Program-made: the position numbers and the translations under genes | Assembly: GCA_023228945.1 (NCBI GenBank) | Contig: JALOAI010000014.1 | Span: forward strand, 1-64,000 | Source: Pigmentiphaga sp. | GTDB taxonomy: Bacteria; Pseudomonadota; Gammaproteobacteria; Burkholderiales; Burkholderiaceae_B | Reading direction: 5' to 3' | Length of the DNA stretch: 64,000 nucleotides | Shown: piece by piece, positions 34,375-43,716 of the stretch | Numbering within the stretch: the stretch's first letter is position 1 | Layout: the number at the start of each line of letters is the position of its first letter | The notes under the pieces: model-generated | Seen by the model: the letters and a program-made list of their open reading frames with translations, nothing else | Database searches by the model: none | What the model was told of the DNA's origin: nothing

Positions 34375-36048
34375 ATGAACACTGCCGCCCGCGGCACCTC
34401 CGCCATACCCGCCTCGCTCGCACCCCTGATCGACCGCATTCGGGCGCTGCCCCGCCTCACGCTGATCGTGGGCGCGGCGCTGGCCGTCGCCCTGGTGGCC
34501 GCCGCGCTGCTCTGGAGTCGCGACCCGGGGTATCAAGTGCTGTTCACCAACCTGAACGAGCGCGATGGCGGCGCCATCATTGCCGCCCTCACCCAGATGA
34601 ACGTGCCGTACCAGTTCCAGGCGGGCAGCGGCGCGCTCATGGTACCGGCGGCGCGGGTGCACGAAACCCGGCTCTCCCTGGCCGCGCAGGGCTTGCCGCG
34701 CGGCGGCTCGGTGGGTTTCGAGCTCCTTGATGAATCCCAGTTCGGCGCCAGCCAATTCACCGAGCAGGTCAATTACCAGCGTGCCCTGGAGGGCGAGCTG
34801 GCACGCTCGATCGAGTCCATCCAGGCGGTGGAGAGCGCTCGCGTCCACCTTGCCATTCCACGCCAGTCGCTTTTTGTGCGCGATCGCCAGCCGCCCACGG
34901 CGTCGGTGCTGGTGCATCTGTATCCCGGTCGTGTCCTCGACCCGGCCCAGGTGGCCGCCATCGCCCACCTGGTGTCGGCCAGCGTGCCCGATCTCGCCGT
35001 TCCCAACATCTCCATCGTCGATCAATACGGTCGTCTGCTGTCCACCCAAGACGCCGACGGGCGCGGCATGGACGCTTCGCAACTGCGGCAGGTGCGCGAC
35101 ATCGAACAAGTCTACGCGCAGCGCATCGAAGCCATCCTCACGCCTCTCGTGGGGCCCGGCAACGCGCGCGCACAGGTTGCCGCCGAGCTCGACTTCACCC
35201 GCCGCGAAGAAACCTCCGAGACGTATCGCCCCAACCAGTTGCCGGGCCAGGCGGCGGTGCGCAGCCAGCAGATCCACCTCTCCCGCCAAACCGGTACCGA
35301 ACTGCCGCAGGGCATACCGGGGGCCTTGAGCAACCAGCCACCACTCGATCCGGTGGCCCCGATCCTCGATCCCGACACACCGCCGGCCGAAGGCCTCGAT
35401 GGCGCCAATGCCGCGGCGGCCGAGCTCGCCGCCGCCGGCCTTGGCACCGCCTTGCGTGACAGCGAGGCGCGCCGCGACTCCACCACCAACTACGAAGTCG
35501 ATCGCACCATCACGCATCTGCAGCACGCAGTCGGCACCGTCCGCCGCCTCTCCGTGGGGGTGGTGATCAATCACTTGCCCAACGCCGAGGGCGATCTGCA
35601 GCCCCTCAACGACGCCGATCTCCTCCAGTTGCGCGAGCTCGTCCAGCAAGCCATGGGTTACTCGGCCGCGCGGGGTGACACCCTCAATCTCGTCAACCAG
35701 CCGTTTGCCGGCAGCGCCAAGCCCAAGGTGGCGTGGTGGCAGGAGCCGCAAGCCGTCACCCTGGGGCAAACGGCGATCAACGGCCTGGTGTTGCTGCTGG
35801 TGCTGCTGATCGCGTGGCTGGCCGTGCTGCGGCCCATGCGCCAGCGTCGCGCCGTGCAGGCCGAAGCCATCGCCGCGCGCCAGCGCGCCGAAGTCGAGGC
35901 CGCCACCCGAGAGGTGGAGATCGCCCAGAAGGCCCGCCGCCAGAGTCGCTACGACGACAACCTCGAAACCGCGCGCACCCTGGCGCTCAAGGACCCACGT
36001 GCGGTGGCCGCCGTCCTGCGCGGCTGGATGGAGGGCAAGCATGGATAA
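34375..36048 (+). CDS. fliF: flagellar MS-ring protein FliF
   Basis: FliF builds the MS ring in the inner membrane, the base on which the flagellum assembles. The protein has about 557 residues, an N-terminal membrane helix (about 27-48) directly before the hallmark DPGYQVLFTNL, ring-building domains with NYQRALEGELARSIESI, and a C-terminal helix (about 462-485) followed by the cytoplasmic FliG-binding tail. ATG at 34354 would add seven residues; AGGGA before 34375 slightly favours the latter. Its stop lies 8 bases inside fliG. Confidence 0.95.
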   Translation: MNTAARGTSAIPASLAPLIDRIRALPRLTLIVGAALAVALVAAALLWSRDPGYQVLFTNLNERDGGAIIAALTQMNVPYQFQAGSGALMVPAARVHETRLSLAAQGLPRGGSVGFELLDESQFGASQFTEQVNYQRALEGELARSIESIQAVESARVHLAIPRQSLFVRDRQPPTASVLVHLYPGRVLDPAQVAAIAHLVSASVPDLAVPNISIVDQYGRLLSTQDADGRGMDASQLRQVRDIEQVYAQRIEAILTPLVGPGNARAQVAAELDFTRREETSETYRPNQLPGQAAVRSQQIHLSRQTGTELPQGIPGALSNQPPLDPVAPILDPDTPPAEGLDGANAAAAELAAAGLGTALRDSEARRDSTTNYEVDRTITHLQHAVGTVRRLSVGVVINHLPNAEGDLQPLNDADLLQLRELVQQAMGYSAARGDTLNLVNQPFAGSAKPKVAWWQEPQAVTLGQTAINGLVLLLVLLIAWLAVLRPMRQRRAVQAEAIAARQRAEVEAATREVEIAQKARRQSRYDDNLETARTLALKDPRAVAAVLRGWMEGKHG

Positions 36049-37036
36049 CGAAGCTCTGCGCCGCTGTTCGATTCTCCTCCTCAGCGTCGGCGAAGAAGCC
36101 GCCTCCGAAGTCCTCAAGCACATGGGCTCTCGCGAGGTCCAGCAGATCGGCGCCTCGATGGCGGCGCTCAAACAGGTGTCGCACGAGGAGGTCGCCAAGG
36201 TCCTGGAGGACTTCCGCGACGAAGCCGACCAATTCATCGCCGTCAACCTGGGCACCGACGACTACGTGCGCGCCGTGCTCACCCGGGCGCTGGGCGCCGA
36301 CCGCGCCGCAGGCGTGCTCGAAGACATCCTCGACAGCGGCGAGTCCGCCAGCGGCGTGGATGCCCTCAACTGGCTCGAACCGACCACCGTCGCCGAGCTC
36401 ATCCGCGACGAACACCCCCAGATCATCGCCACCATTCTGGTCCACCTGGAGCGCGCACGAGCGGCCGAGGCGCTGGCGCTGCTGCCCGAACGCCTGCGCC
36501 ACGACGTCGTGATGCGCATCGCCACCTTCGGCGGCGTCCAGCCCGCCGCGCTCAACGAACTCACCGAAGTCCTCAACGAGGTGTTCTCGGGCCACGGTAC
36601 CAAGCGCAGCCGGATGGGCGGCGTGCGCACCGCCGCCGAGATCATCAACATGATGGCCTCCACCATCGAAGAAACCGTGATGGACAGCCTGCGCCAGCGC
36701 GATCCCGACCTCGCCCAGCGCATCATCGACGAAATGTTCGTCTTCGAGAACCTCGGCGATCTCGAAGACCGCAGCATCCAGTTGCTGCTCAAGGAGATCG
36801 AGAACGAAACCCTGCTGCTGGCGCTCAAGGGCGCGCCCGAAGCGCTGCGCACGCGTTTCCTTCGCAACATGTCCAGCCGCGCGGCCGACCTCCTGCGCGA
36901 AGACCTCGACGCCATGGGGCCGGTGCGGCTCTCGGTGGTCGAGACCGAACAGAAGAAGGTGCTCGACGTCGCCCGCCGCCTGGCCGAGGCTGGCCAGATC
37001 AACCTCACCTCGAAGGATAACGAGGCCTATGTCTGA
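36041..37036 (+). CDS. fliG: flagellar motor switch protein FliG
   Basis: FliG sits on the MS ring and takes up torque from the stator. The 331-residue protein has the expected LLSVGEEAASEVLKHM start, the middle-domain EHPQ motif (LIRDEHPQIIATIL) and the C-terminal torque helix (DLLREDLDAMGPVRLSVVE). A GGAGG ribosome binding site is embedded in the fliF end, and the gene overlaps fliF by 8 bases and fliH by 8. Confidence 0.96.
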   Translation: MDNEALRRCSILLLSVGEEAASEVLKHMGSREVQQIGASMAALKQVSHEEVAKVLEDFRDEADQFIAVNLGTDDYVRAVLTRALGADRAAGVLEDILDSGESASGVDALNWLEPTTVAELIRDEHPQIIATILVHLERARAAEALALLPERLRHDVVMRIATFGGVQPAALNELTEVLNEVFSGHGTKRSRMGGVRTAAEIINMMASTIEETVMDSLRQRDPDLAQRIIDEMFVFENLGDLEDRSIQLLLKEIENETLLLALKGAPEALRTRFLRNMSSRAADLLREDLDAMGPVRLSVVETEQKKVLDVARRLAEAGQINLTSKDNEAYV

Positions 37037-37814
37037 GGCCAGGCTCAACGCCGGTGCTCGGCTGATACCGCGCGAGCAACTGCGCCATTGGCAGCGCTGG
37101 GAGGCCAGCGAGTTCGTCGCCGAAGCAGCACCGGCCCTCCAGCACACCGCCGAAGCGAACGATACGCCTGCCGATGCCGCCGAGGCCCTGGCGCGCGCCG
37201 AAGCCGAGCGCGCCGCGGCGCTCGAGGCCGAACTGGCGGCTCTTCGGGAGGCCGCTCGCACCGAGGGCCGGGCCCAGGGCCATGCCGAAGGACTGGCCGC
37301 GGGCCTCGAAGAAGGCCGCGCGGCTGGCTTGCGCCAAGGCCGGGCCGAAGGCCATGCCGCCGGGCTCGCCCAGGGCCAGCACGAGATCCACGCCCAGGCC
37401 CAGGCGCTCGCGGCCTTGCTCGAACATTGCCACGATTCCGTCGTCCAGCTCGAAGAAGCCGTGCCCGCGAGCCTGGTGCGGCTGGCGTTGAGCGTGGCCA
37501 GGCAAATCATTGGTCGTGAGCTGCGCGATCGCCCCGAAACGATCACGGTCCTCGTGCAAGACCTGCTCCATCAAGAGCCCGTCAGCGATGGCCTGGTCAA
37601 ACTGTATCTGCATCCCGACGACGCCACGCTGGTGGCCGCGCAACTCGGGCCCGCCCTGGCCGATCATGCGTGGCGCGTCGTACCCGACGACACGCTGGAA
37701 CGTGGCGGCTGCCGTCTGCTGACACCGCTGGGCGAACTCGACGCCACCTTGCAAACGCGCTGGCGGCAAGCCTGCGCCGCCAGCGGTCAGGAGCCCCCAT
37801 GGACGCTGGACTGA
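37029..37814 (+). CDS. fliH: flagellar assembly protein FliH
   Basis: FliH is the regulator and stalk of the export ATPase FliI. The 261-residue protein has a long Ala/Glu/Arg-rich helical region (about 55-135) with repeated GxxxG-like steps (GLAAGLEEGRAAGLRQGRAEG, given in part), which is typical for FliH, and a C-terminal domain ending in the pattern RVVPDDTLERGGCRLLT. It overlaps fliG by 8 bases and fliI by 16. Confidence 0.94.
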   Translation: MSEARLNAGARLIPREQLRHWQRWEASEFVAEAAPALQHTAEANDTPADAAEALARAEAERAAALEAELAALREAARTEGRAQGHAEGLAAGLEEGRAAGLRQGRAEGHAAGLAQGQHEIHAQAQALAALLEHCHDSVVQLEEAVPASLVRLALSVARQIIGRELRDRPETITVLVQDLLHQEPVSDGLVKLYLHPDDATLVAAQLGPALADHAWRVVPDDTLERGGCRLLTPLGELDATLQTRWRQACAASGQEPPWTLD

Positions 37815-39247
37815 GCGCCACCGCTGGTGGCCTGCCCACCCCCCATCGATGGCGTGCCGCGCTGGCCGAGGCCGGTGAGCGCGTGAGCCGCGCGAGCCTG
37901 GTGCGCCGCTCGGGGCGCGTCACCCGGGCAACGGGCCTGGTGCTCGAAGCCACCGGTTTGAGGCTCGCGGTGGGAGCCGCTTGCCGGGTCGAGATCGCTC
38001 CGGGCAGCGATACCGCCGAAGCCGAAGTTGTGGGCTTCGATGGCCATACCCTGTACCTGATGCCGCAACACGACGTCGCCGGTCTGGCGCCGGGCGCCCG
38101 GGTGTTCTCGATCGAAGCGTCGCCGGGCGAAACCCCGGATCCCGGCCTGCCGCGCGGACGTTCGGTGCCGGTGGGCCACGCCTTGCTCGGCCGTGTTCTC
38201 GATGGCGCCGGCCGGCCGCTCGACGATCTCGGTCCGCTCACCGGCGCCGTGTCCGTCAGCCTGGGCACGGCGCCGATCAATCCTTTATCGCGCGCGCCCA
38301 TCGATACGGTGCTGGATGTCGGCGTCCGCGCGATCAATGGCCTGCTTACCGTGGGCCGGGGCCAGCGCATGGGTTTGTTCGCCGGCTCGGGCGTGGGCAA
38401 GAGCATGCTGCTCGGCATGATGGCCCGCTACACCCGGGCCGAGATCATCGTGGTCGGCCTCATCGGCGAGCGAGGCCGCGAAGTCAAGGATTTCATCGAA
38501 AACATCCTCGGCGCCGACGGCCTGCAGCGCGCGGTGGTGGTGGCCGCGCCGGCCGATGTTTCGCCGCTGCTGCGTCTGCAGGGCGCCGCCTACGCGACGC
38601 GGCTGGCGGAGTACTTCCGCGATCTCGGCCACGACGTCCTGCTCATCATGGACTCGCTCACACGCTACGCCATGGCGCAGCGCGAAATCGCCCTGGCGAT
38701 CGGCGAGCCTCCCGCCACCAAAGGTTATCCGCCATCGGTCTTCGCCAAGCTGCCCATGCTCGTCGAGCGAGCCGGCAACGGTGCGGTGGGGTCCGATGGC
38801 CGCCACGGTTCGATTACGGCGTTCTACACCGTACTGACCGAGGGCGACGACCAGCAGGATCCAATCGCCGACGCCGCTCGCGCCATTCTCGACGGCCATG
38901 TCGTGCTCGCCCGCGGCCTGGCCGAGGCCGGCCACTATCCCGCCATCGACATCGAAGCCTCGATTTCGCGCGCCATGACGGCCCTGATCGATCGGCAGCA
39001 ATTTGCACAGGTCAGCCGTTTCAAGCAGGCGTTCTCGCGCTACCAGCGCAACCGCGACCTGATCGCGGTGGGAGCCTACGCCGCCGGCAACGACCCGCAA
39101 CTCGACGAAGCCATCGCCCTGTATCCGGCGCTCACACGCTTCCTGCAACAAGACTGGCAGCACAGTGTGAGCCATGCCGAAGCCCGGGCCAACCTCGACG
39201 TCATTTTTCCCGCCGTAGCCAACCATGCCGCAACCCAAGCCGCTTGA
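37799..39247 (+). CDS. fliI: flagellar export ATPase FliI
   Basis: FliI powers and orders type III export of flagellar subunits. It has 482 residues, a length close to the family average of 440-480. Walker A is GSGVGKS with Lys201, Walker B is VLLIMDSLTRYA, and the family segment GEPPATKGYPPSVFAKLP is present. The start at 37799 gives MDAGLSATAGG and overlaps fliH by 16 bases; longer starts up to 37670 are arginine-rich and not conserved. Confidence 0.96.
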   Translation: MDAGLSATAGGLPTPHRWRAALAEAGERVSRASLVRRSGRVTRATGLVLEATGLRLAVGAACRVEIAPGSDTAEAEVVGFDGHTLYLMPQHDVAGLAPGARVFSIEASPGETPDPGLPRGRSVPVGHALLGRVLDGAGRPLDDLGPLTGAVSVSLGTAPINPLSRAPIDTVLDVGVRAINGLLTVGRGQRMGLFAGSGVGKSMLLGMMARYTRAEIIVVGLIGERGREVKDFIENILGADGLQRAVVVAAPADVSPLLRLQGAAYATRLAEYFRDLGHDVLLIMDSLTRYAMAQREIALAIGEPPATKGYPPSVFAKLPMLVERAGNGAVGSDGRHGSITAFYTVLTEGDDQQDPIADAARAILDGHVVLARGLAEAGHYPAIDIEASISRAMTALIDRQQFAQVSRFKQAFSRYQRNRDLIAVGAYAAGNDPQLDEAIALYPALTRFLQQDWQHSVSHAEARANLDVIFPAVANHAATQAA

Positions 39248-39680
39248 TACCCTGCTCGGCCTCGCCCGAGACCAGCTCGACGACGCCACCCGCCAATTGG
39301 GTGGGCTGCAGAATGTCCGCCTCGGCGCCGCCCGGCAGCTCGAACAGCTCGAGGGGTACCTGGCCGACTATCGCTCCCGCCTGCAAGACGCGGTACAACA
39401 GGGCCTTTCGGCCGCAGGCTGGCAAAACTACCAGCGCTTCATCGGTGTTCTCGAAGGTGCGATCGCCGAACAGCGCAATGTGCTGCAGCAGGCCGAGGGC
39501 CAACTGGCCCAGGGTCAACGGCACTGGCAGCAGCAAAAGCGCCGCCTGAGCTCCTTCGATGCGCTGGCCGAACGCCAGCAACGGCAAGAGCTTCTCCTGG
39601 CCGGCCGCCGCGAGCAAAAAGCCGCCGACGACTATTCCATCCGCCTGGCCCACTCCCGCCGGAACTCTCGGAGTCTCTGA
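39225..39680 (+). CDS. fliJ: flagellar export chaperone FliJ
   Basis: FliJ is the coiled-coil stalk that inserts into the FliI hexamer and links it to FlhA. The 151-residue protein is almost all helix, rich in Gln, Arg, Leu and Glu, with the typical start LDTLLGLARDQLDDATRQLG. It overlaps the end of fliI by 23 bases and its stop shares one base with the fliK start. Sequence identity in this family is low, but position and composition leave little doubt. Confidence 0.92.
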   Translation: MPQPKPLDTLLGLARDQLDDATRQLGGLQNVRLGAARQLEQLEGYLADYRSRLQDAVQQGLSAAGWQNYQRFIGVLEGAIAEQRNVLQQAEGQLAQGQRHWQQQKRRLSSFDALAERQQRQELLLAGRREQKAADDYSIRLAHSRRNSRSL

Positions 39681-41020
39681 TGCAAGCCAATACGATCGCC
39701 ACGACGCCAATCCGCGGTACCGGCGCGCCCGTCCGGGACACCACGACCGCCGCCGGCGGCGCCGACCCTTTCGCCCAAATGCTCGCACGGCAGCGGGCGG
39801 CGGCCTCGACCAGCTCCGCGCGCGAGCGTGCCGTCGAACCTTCCAACTCCCGCGTGGCGAACCGCCCCGAGGCCACGGCCGCCACCAAGCCGGCGACATC
39901 CGCTGAATCTTCCGCGGCCACCGAACCTTCCGACAGCGCCAACACCATCCCGGCCAGCCCCGAGTCACCGGCGTCGGCCGACGCCGTTGCGGCACTCGAC
40001 GCCACGCTGGCGCAAGCCGGCGCGAACGCCGTGGCGGCGGCGACCAATCCGCTGGTCGACCAGATCCAGCAACTGACCGAGCGCAGCCGGCTGTTGGCCG
40101 ATACCGTCGTGGCGCTGCGCAACCATCCTGCCGAGCTTCCCGCCGAGCCCGCCGTGCTGGTGCAAGCGCTGCAAGGCACGCTGCCGGCCGCACAGCCCGC
40201 CGCCAAGCCGCTAGCCCCCGCCCTGGCGCCGAATACGACAGAGGCGCCAGCGCTGGCGCCAACCTTGCAGACCGCGCCGCAAACCCAGGCGATGGCGCCC
40301 CCTGGGGCCGCTTCGGCCGCCACCGGCCCTGGCGGCGGGCCAGCGGCCGGAGGCGCCGTGGCCGAAAACACACCCACCCTGGCCGCCCTGCCGCCGGAGC
40401 CCGGCCCAACGGCACAAGCCACCCCGGCCCCGGTTGCCGACCCGCGTACCGCAACCATCGCCGCCTCCGCCGCCACCGCCGAGAGACCGGCGGATGCGCC
40501 GCAAGAAGCCGAGGCCTGGATCGCCCCGCTGCACACCAGCCCCTCAGCCGGCCTCTCTACCTCGGCCACGCCACCGCTCCCGGCTCAGGTCCATGCTCCC
40601 TTGCACTCTCCCCATTGGGGTGCGGCCTTCAGCCAGCAAATCGTGCCTTTCGGCGCCAATGGCCGCCAGGGCCTGCAGCAGATCGAGTTACGCCTGGATC
40701 CGCCCGACCTCGGGCCCGTCCGTATCGGCTTGCACCTGGCCGGCGAGCAGGCCAGCGCCTGGTTCGTCTCGCCTCACGCCGCGGTGCGCCAGGCCATCGA
40801 GCAAGCCCTGCCGCATTTGCAGCAGGCTCTTGCCGACGCCGGTATCCAGTTGGGCCAGACCAGCGTTGGCGAGCACGCCAACCCGGAACAGGCCGACCCC
40901 GATGCCCGAGGCCAAGGCGGTTCGCAGCCGGCCGGCGGCGTTGCTCAAGACGACACCGGCGCCGGCCTTCCCGTGGGTATGCCGGCGCGGCCTCGCGGCC
41001 TTGTCGACACCTTCGCCTGA
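39680..41020 (+). CDS. fliK: flagellar hook-length control protein FliK
   Basis: FliK measures the hook and switches export from rod/hook to filament substrates. The 446-residue protein has a long Ala/Pro/Thr-rich ruler part (about 1-300) and a C-terminal Flg_hook domain with QIELRLDPPDLGPVRIGLHL, the strongest signature of the family, then HLQQALADAGIQLGQTSV. It is the canonical copy, between fliJ and fliL. The gap to fliL is 147 bases and holds nothing recognisable. Confidence 0.94.
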   Translation: MQANTIATTPIRGTGAPVRDTTTAAGGADPFAQMLARQRAAASTSSARERAVEPSNSRVANRPEATAATKPATSAESSAATEPSDSANTIPASPESPASADAVAALDATLAQAGANAVAAATNPLVDQIQQLTERSRLLADTVVALRNHPAELPAEPAVLVQALQGTLPAAQPAAKPLAPALAPNTTEAPALAPTLQTAPQTQAMAPPGAASAATGPGGGPAAGGAVAENTPTLAALPPEPGPTAQATPAPVADPRTATIAASAATAERPADAPQEAEAWIAPLHTSPSAGLSTSATPPLPAQVHAPLHSPHWGAAFSQQIVPFGANGRQGLQQIELRLDPPDLGPVRIGLHLAGEQASAWFVSPHAAVRQAIEQALPHLQQALADAGIQLGQTSVGEHANPEQADPDARGQGGSQPAGGVAQDDTGAGLPVGMPARPRGLVDTFA

Positions 41021-41167
41021 TACCCAGCCGGCAAAACGACAAGCTGGCGGGTGTTCGCCCGCTTGTTCGTACCGTAGCGCCACGCCGCTACCCTGGATAA
41101 TGCAGGCTTTCGACCACGCTGTTCGCCGGCAGCGGGGCCCGGCCGCCTACCCGCAGATTCAAGCCTG

Positions 41168-41713
41168 ATGTTTCATTCGTCGACAAACCGCGGTATTCGT
41201 TTTGTCAGCCGGTTTCCGGCGCGCCAGCGCGGCGCTCTCGGCAAACCCCTGCTCGCCCTCACGGCCCTGGCCATCCTCGCCGCCTCCGCCACCGCCATCA
41301 CCTACCTCATTACGCAAAACGGCAGCCCCATCGGCAGCTCCCTGCTGGGCAGCAGCCAGGCCAGTGCCGAAAGCGGTCCGGCGCTTCCCGCGGCCCCGGC
41401 GATTCCGCTGTTCCTGAGGCTCGAGCCTTTCACGGTCACCATCGCCAACGATCGTGCCGAACGCCTGATGCACGTGGGGGTGGTCTTTACCATCAGTAGC
41501 GAGGCGGCTCGCAAGCACCTCACCGATGTCCTGCCCGTGGTCCGCAGCCGCATTCTCCTGCTGCTCTCCGAACAAAACCCCGACACCATCAATACCAGCG
41601 CCGCCAAACAACATCTCGAGCGCGCCATCCGCAACCTCGCCAACGAGTCGCTCAACCCGAGTGCCGGCCAGCAGGTCGATCAAGTCCTCTTCACCGATTT
41701 CGTGGTGCAGTAA
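41168..41713 (+). CDS. fliL: flagellar basal body-associated protein FliL
   Basis: FliL is a single-pass membrane protein that surrounds and supports the stator. The 181-residue protein has one membrane helix (about 28-50), a Ser/Ala-rich linker, and the periplasmic domain pattern FLRLEPFTVTIAN followed by the family end DQVLFTDFVVQ. It starts the fliL-M-N-O-P-Q-R set and lies 2 bases before fliM. Confidence 0.94.
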   Translation: MFHSSTNRGIRFVSRFPARQRGALGKPLLALTALAILAASATAITYLITQNGSPIGSSLLGSSQASAESGPALPAAPAIPLFLRLEPFTVTIANDRAERLMHVGVVFTISSEAARKHLTDVLPVVRSRILLLLSEQNPDTINTSAAKQHLERAIRNLANESLNPSAGQQVDQVLFTDFVVQ

Positions 41714-41715
41714 TC

Positions 41716-42741
41716 ATGGCCACCTACGAGACCATGCTCTCGCAGGACGAAGTCGACGCCCTGCTTGCCGGCGTTACCGGCGAAGAGGCCGCCAGTCCCA
41801 AGCCGCAGGTCCTCGAAGGCCGGGTGCGTCCCTACGATCTCGGCTCGCCCGAACGCATCGTGCGCCAGCGCATGCACGCGCTGGAGGCCATCAACGAGCA
41901 CTTCGCCCGCAGTCTGCGCGCCAGCCTGCTCAACTTCATGCGGCGCAGCGCCGATATCACCGTAGGCCCGATCAAGGTCCAGAAATACAGCGAATTCGAG
42001 CGCAACCTGCCGGTGCCCAGCAATCTCAATCTGGTCCAGCTTCGTCCGCTGCGCGGCACCGCGCTCTTCGCCTACGACCCCAGCCTGGTCTTTCTCATCA
42101 TCGACAGCCTCTTCGGCGGCGATGGCCGCTACCTTACCCGCATCGAAGGACGCGACTTCACCCTCACCGAGCAACGCATCATCCGGCGGGTGGTCAACCT
42201 CACGCTCGAATGCTATGGCCGGGCCTGGCAGCCGGTGCACCCCATCGAGCCCGAGTACATCCGGGCCGAAATGCACACCAAATTCGCCAACGTCACCGGG
42301 CCCAACGAAGTCGTCGTCACCACGCCGCTGCACATCGAGTTCGGCGCCGCCGGCGGCGACCTGCACGTTTGCCTACCCTATTCGATGATCGAACCGGTGC
42401 GCGACCAGCTCACCCGCCCCATCCAGGAAGTCGAGCTGCATGCCAAAGACCAGCGCTGGACCCACCTGCTGTCGCGCCAGGTCCGGGGCGCCGAAGTCAC
42501 CCTGAGCGCCGACTTCCTGACGCTTGAATCCACCATCGGCCAATTGCTGCGGCTGCGCGTCGGCGACATGCTCCCCACCAGCCTGCCCCAAACCATCACT
42601 GCAAAAATCGACGGCGTGCCGCTGATGGAATGCGCGTTCGGTACCTTCAACGGCCATCACGCGCTGCGCGTGCTCAAGATGCAAGCACCCGCGGCCGCCA
42701 GCCTCGATCCGTCCTTTTCCGCCAGCCCCGATCATGACTGA
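41716..42741 (+). CDS. fliM: flagellar motor switch protein FliM
   Basis: FliM forms the C-ring with FliG and FliN and binds phosphorylated CheY. The 341-residue protein has the N-terminal CheY-binding segment (MLSQDEVDALLAG), the middle domain with YSEFERNLPVPSNLNL and LFGGDGRY, and a C-terminal SpoA domain. It overlaps fliN by 8 bases. Everything expected is present. Confidence 0.96.
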   Translation: MATYETMLSQDEVDALLAGVTGEEAASPKPQVLEGRVRPYDLGSPERIVRQRMHALEAINEHFARSLRASLLNFMRRSADITVGPIKVQKYSEFERNLPVPSNLNLVQLRPLRGTALFAYDPSLVFLIIDSLFGGDGRYLTRIEGRDFTLTEQRIIRRVVNLTLECYGRAWQPVHPIEPEYIRAEMHTKFANVTGPNEVVVTTPLHIEFGAAGGDLHVCLPYSMIEPVRDQLTRPIQEVELHAKDQRWTHLLSRQVRGAEVTLSADFLTLESTIGQLLRLRVGDMLPTSLPQTITAKIDGVPLMECAFGTFNGHHALRVLKMQAPAAASLDPSFSASPDHD

Positions 42742-43180
42742 ACCCCAAGACCCCAACGCGCCCGCCGACGACAACCTCGACGACGACTGGGCCAGCGCAC
42801 TGGCCGAGCAAACGGCGGCCACGCGGCCGGCGTCGCAGCCCGGGCCCGAGCCCGAGCCGGCGGCGGACGAGGTCTTCCAGCCGCTGCTCGGCGCGGCCCC
42901 TGGCGGGGCTGCCAAGGCCGACATCGACCTCATCCTCGACGTCCCGGTCCAGCTCACCGTGGAACTCGGCCGCACCAAGCTCACCATCAAGGATCTGCTC
43001 CAGCTGGGGCAAGGCAGCGTGGTCGAGCTCGACGGCCTGGCGGGCGAACCGATGGACATCTTCGTCAATGGCTACCTCATCGCACAAGGCGAAGTGGTGG
43101 TGGTCGATGATCGCTACGGCATCCGGCTCACCGACATCATTACGCCGTCCGAGCGCATCCATCGGCTCAACCGCCGCTAG
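42734..43180 (+). CDS. fliN: flagellar motor switch protein FliN
   Basis: FliN is the lower C-ring protein and a docking site for FliH. The 148-residue protein has a Pro/Glu/Asp-rich N-terminal half and a C-terminal SpoA domain with DLILDVPVQLTVELGRTKLT, GSVVELDGLAGEPMDIFVNG and GIRLTDIITPSERI. The overlap with fliM indicates translational coupling. Confidence 0.96.
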   Translation: MTEPQDPNAPADDNLDDDWASALAEQTAATRPASQPGPEPEPAADEVFQPLLGAAPGGAAKADIDLILDVPVQLTVELGRTKLTIKDLLQLGQGSVVELDGLAGEPMDIFVNGYLIAQGEVVVVDDRYGIRLTDIITPSERIHRLNRR

Positions 43181-43190
43181 AGCTCCGGCA

Positions 43191-43712
43191 ATGCAACAGG
43201 GCATCACCTTCGCTGCCCGCCGCCTGGCGGCAGCCCGGGTCGGTCCGATCCAGGCGCCCGGTTCGCGCCTTCCGCGAGGCCTCGCGAGCCCGGTGGCCAG
43301 CGCCGCCGTTTTGCTATTGGCCTGCTCCAACGCCGCCCTCGCCGCCACCGCCGATGCACAGGCCGCCCCCGATCCGCTGGCGGGCCTGATGTTGCGCACC
43401 AGCCTGGGGCTGGTGGCGGTACTCGTACTGATTTTTGCCCTGGCCTGGATGGCGCGCCGATGGGGCGGCGCCTTGCGCGCTCACGGCGCGATCCCGATGC
43501 GCGTGGTCAGCCAGCTGGGTCTGGGCAGCCGCGAACGCATCGTGGTGGTGGAAGTCGACGGTACCTGGCTAGTGGTGGGCGTCACGGCCCACGGCATGCG
43601 CACCTTGCACACGATGCCGGCGCGCCCCGACACCACTCCAGGCCATGCAGGCGCCACAGCGCCGCCGTTTTTCGACCGGCTGCAACAGGCGCTACACCGC
43701 CCTCCACCCTAA
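43191..43712 (+). CDS. fliO: flagellar export gate assembly protein FliO
   Basis: FliO helps assemble the FliP ring of the export gate. The 173-residue protein has an N-terminal signal-like hydrophobic stretch (about 34-52), a membrane helix (LGLVAVLVLIFALAWMARRW) and the conserved cytoplasmic segment VVSQLGLGSRERIVVVEVDG. It starts 10 bases after fliN and ends just before fliP. Family conservation is low but this signature is characteristic. Confidence 0.92.
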   Translation: MQQGITFAARRLAAARVGPIQAPGSRLPRGLASPVASAAVLLLACSNAALAATADAQAAPDPLAGLMLRTSLGLVAVLVLIFALAWMARRWGGALRAHGAIPMRVVSQLGLGSRERIVVVEVDGTWLVVGVTAHGMRTLHTMPARPDTTPGHAGATAPPFFDRLQQALHRPPP

Positions 43713-43716
43713 GCCC

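Noticed and set aside
34336..36255. 639-codon open frame antisense to fliF.
   Set aside because: fliF is certain on the plus strand; the antisense product has shadow-like composition and no family signature.
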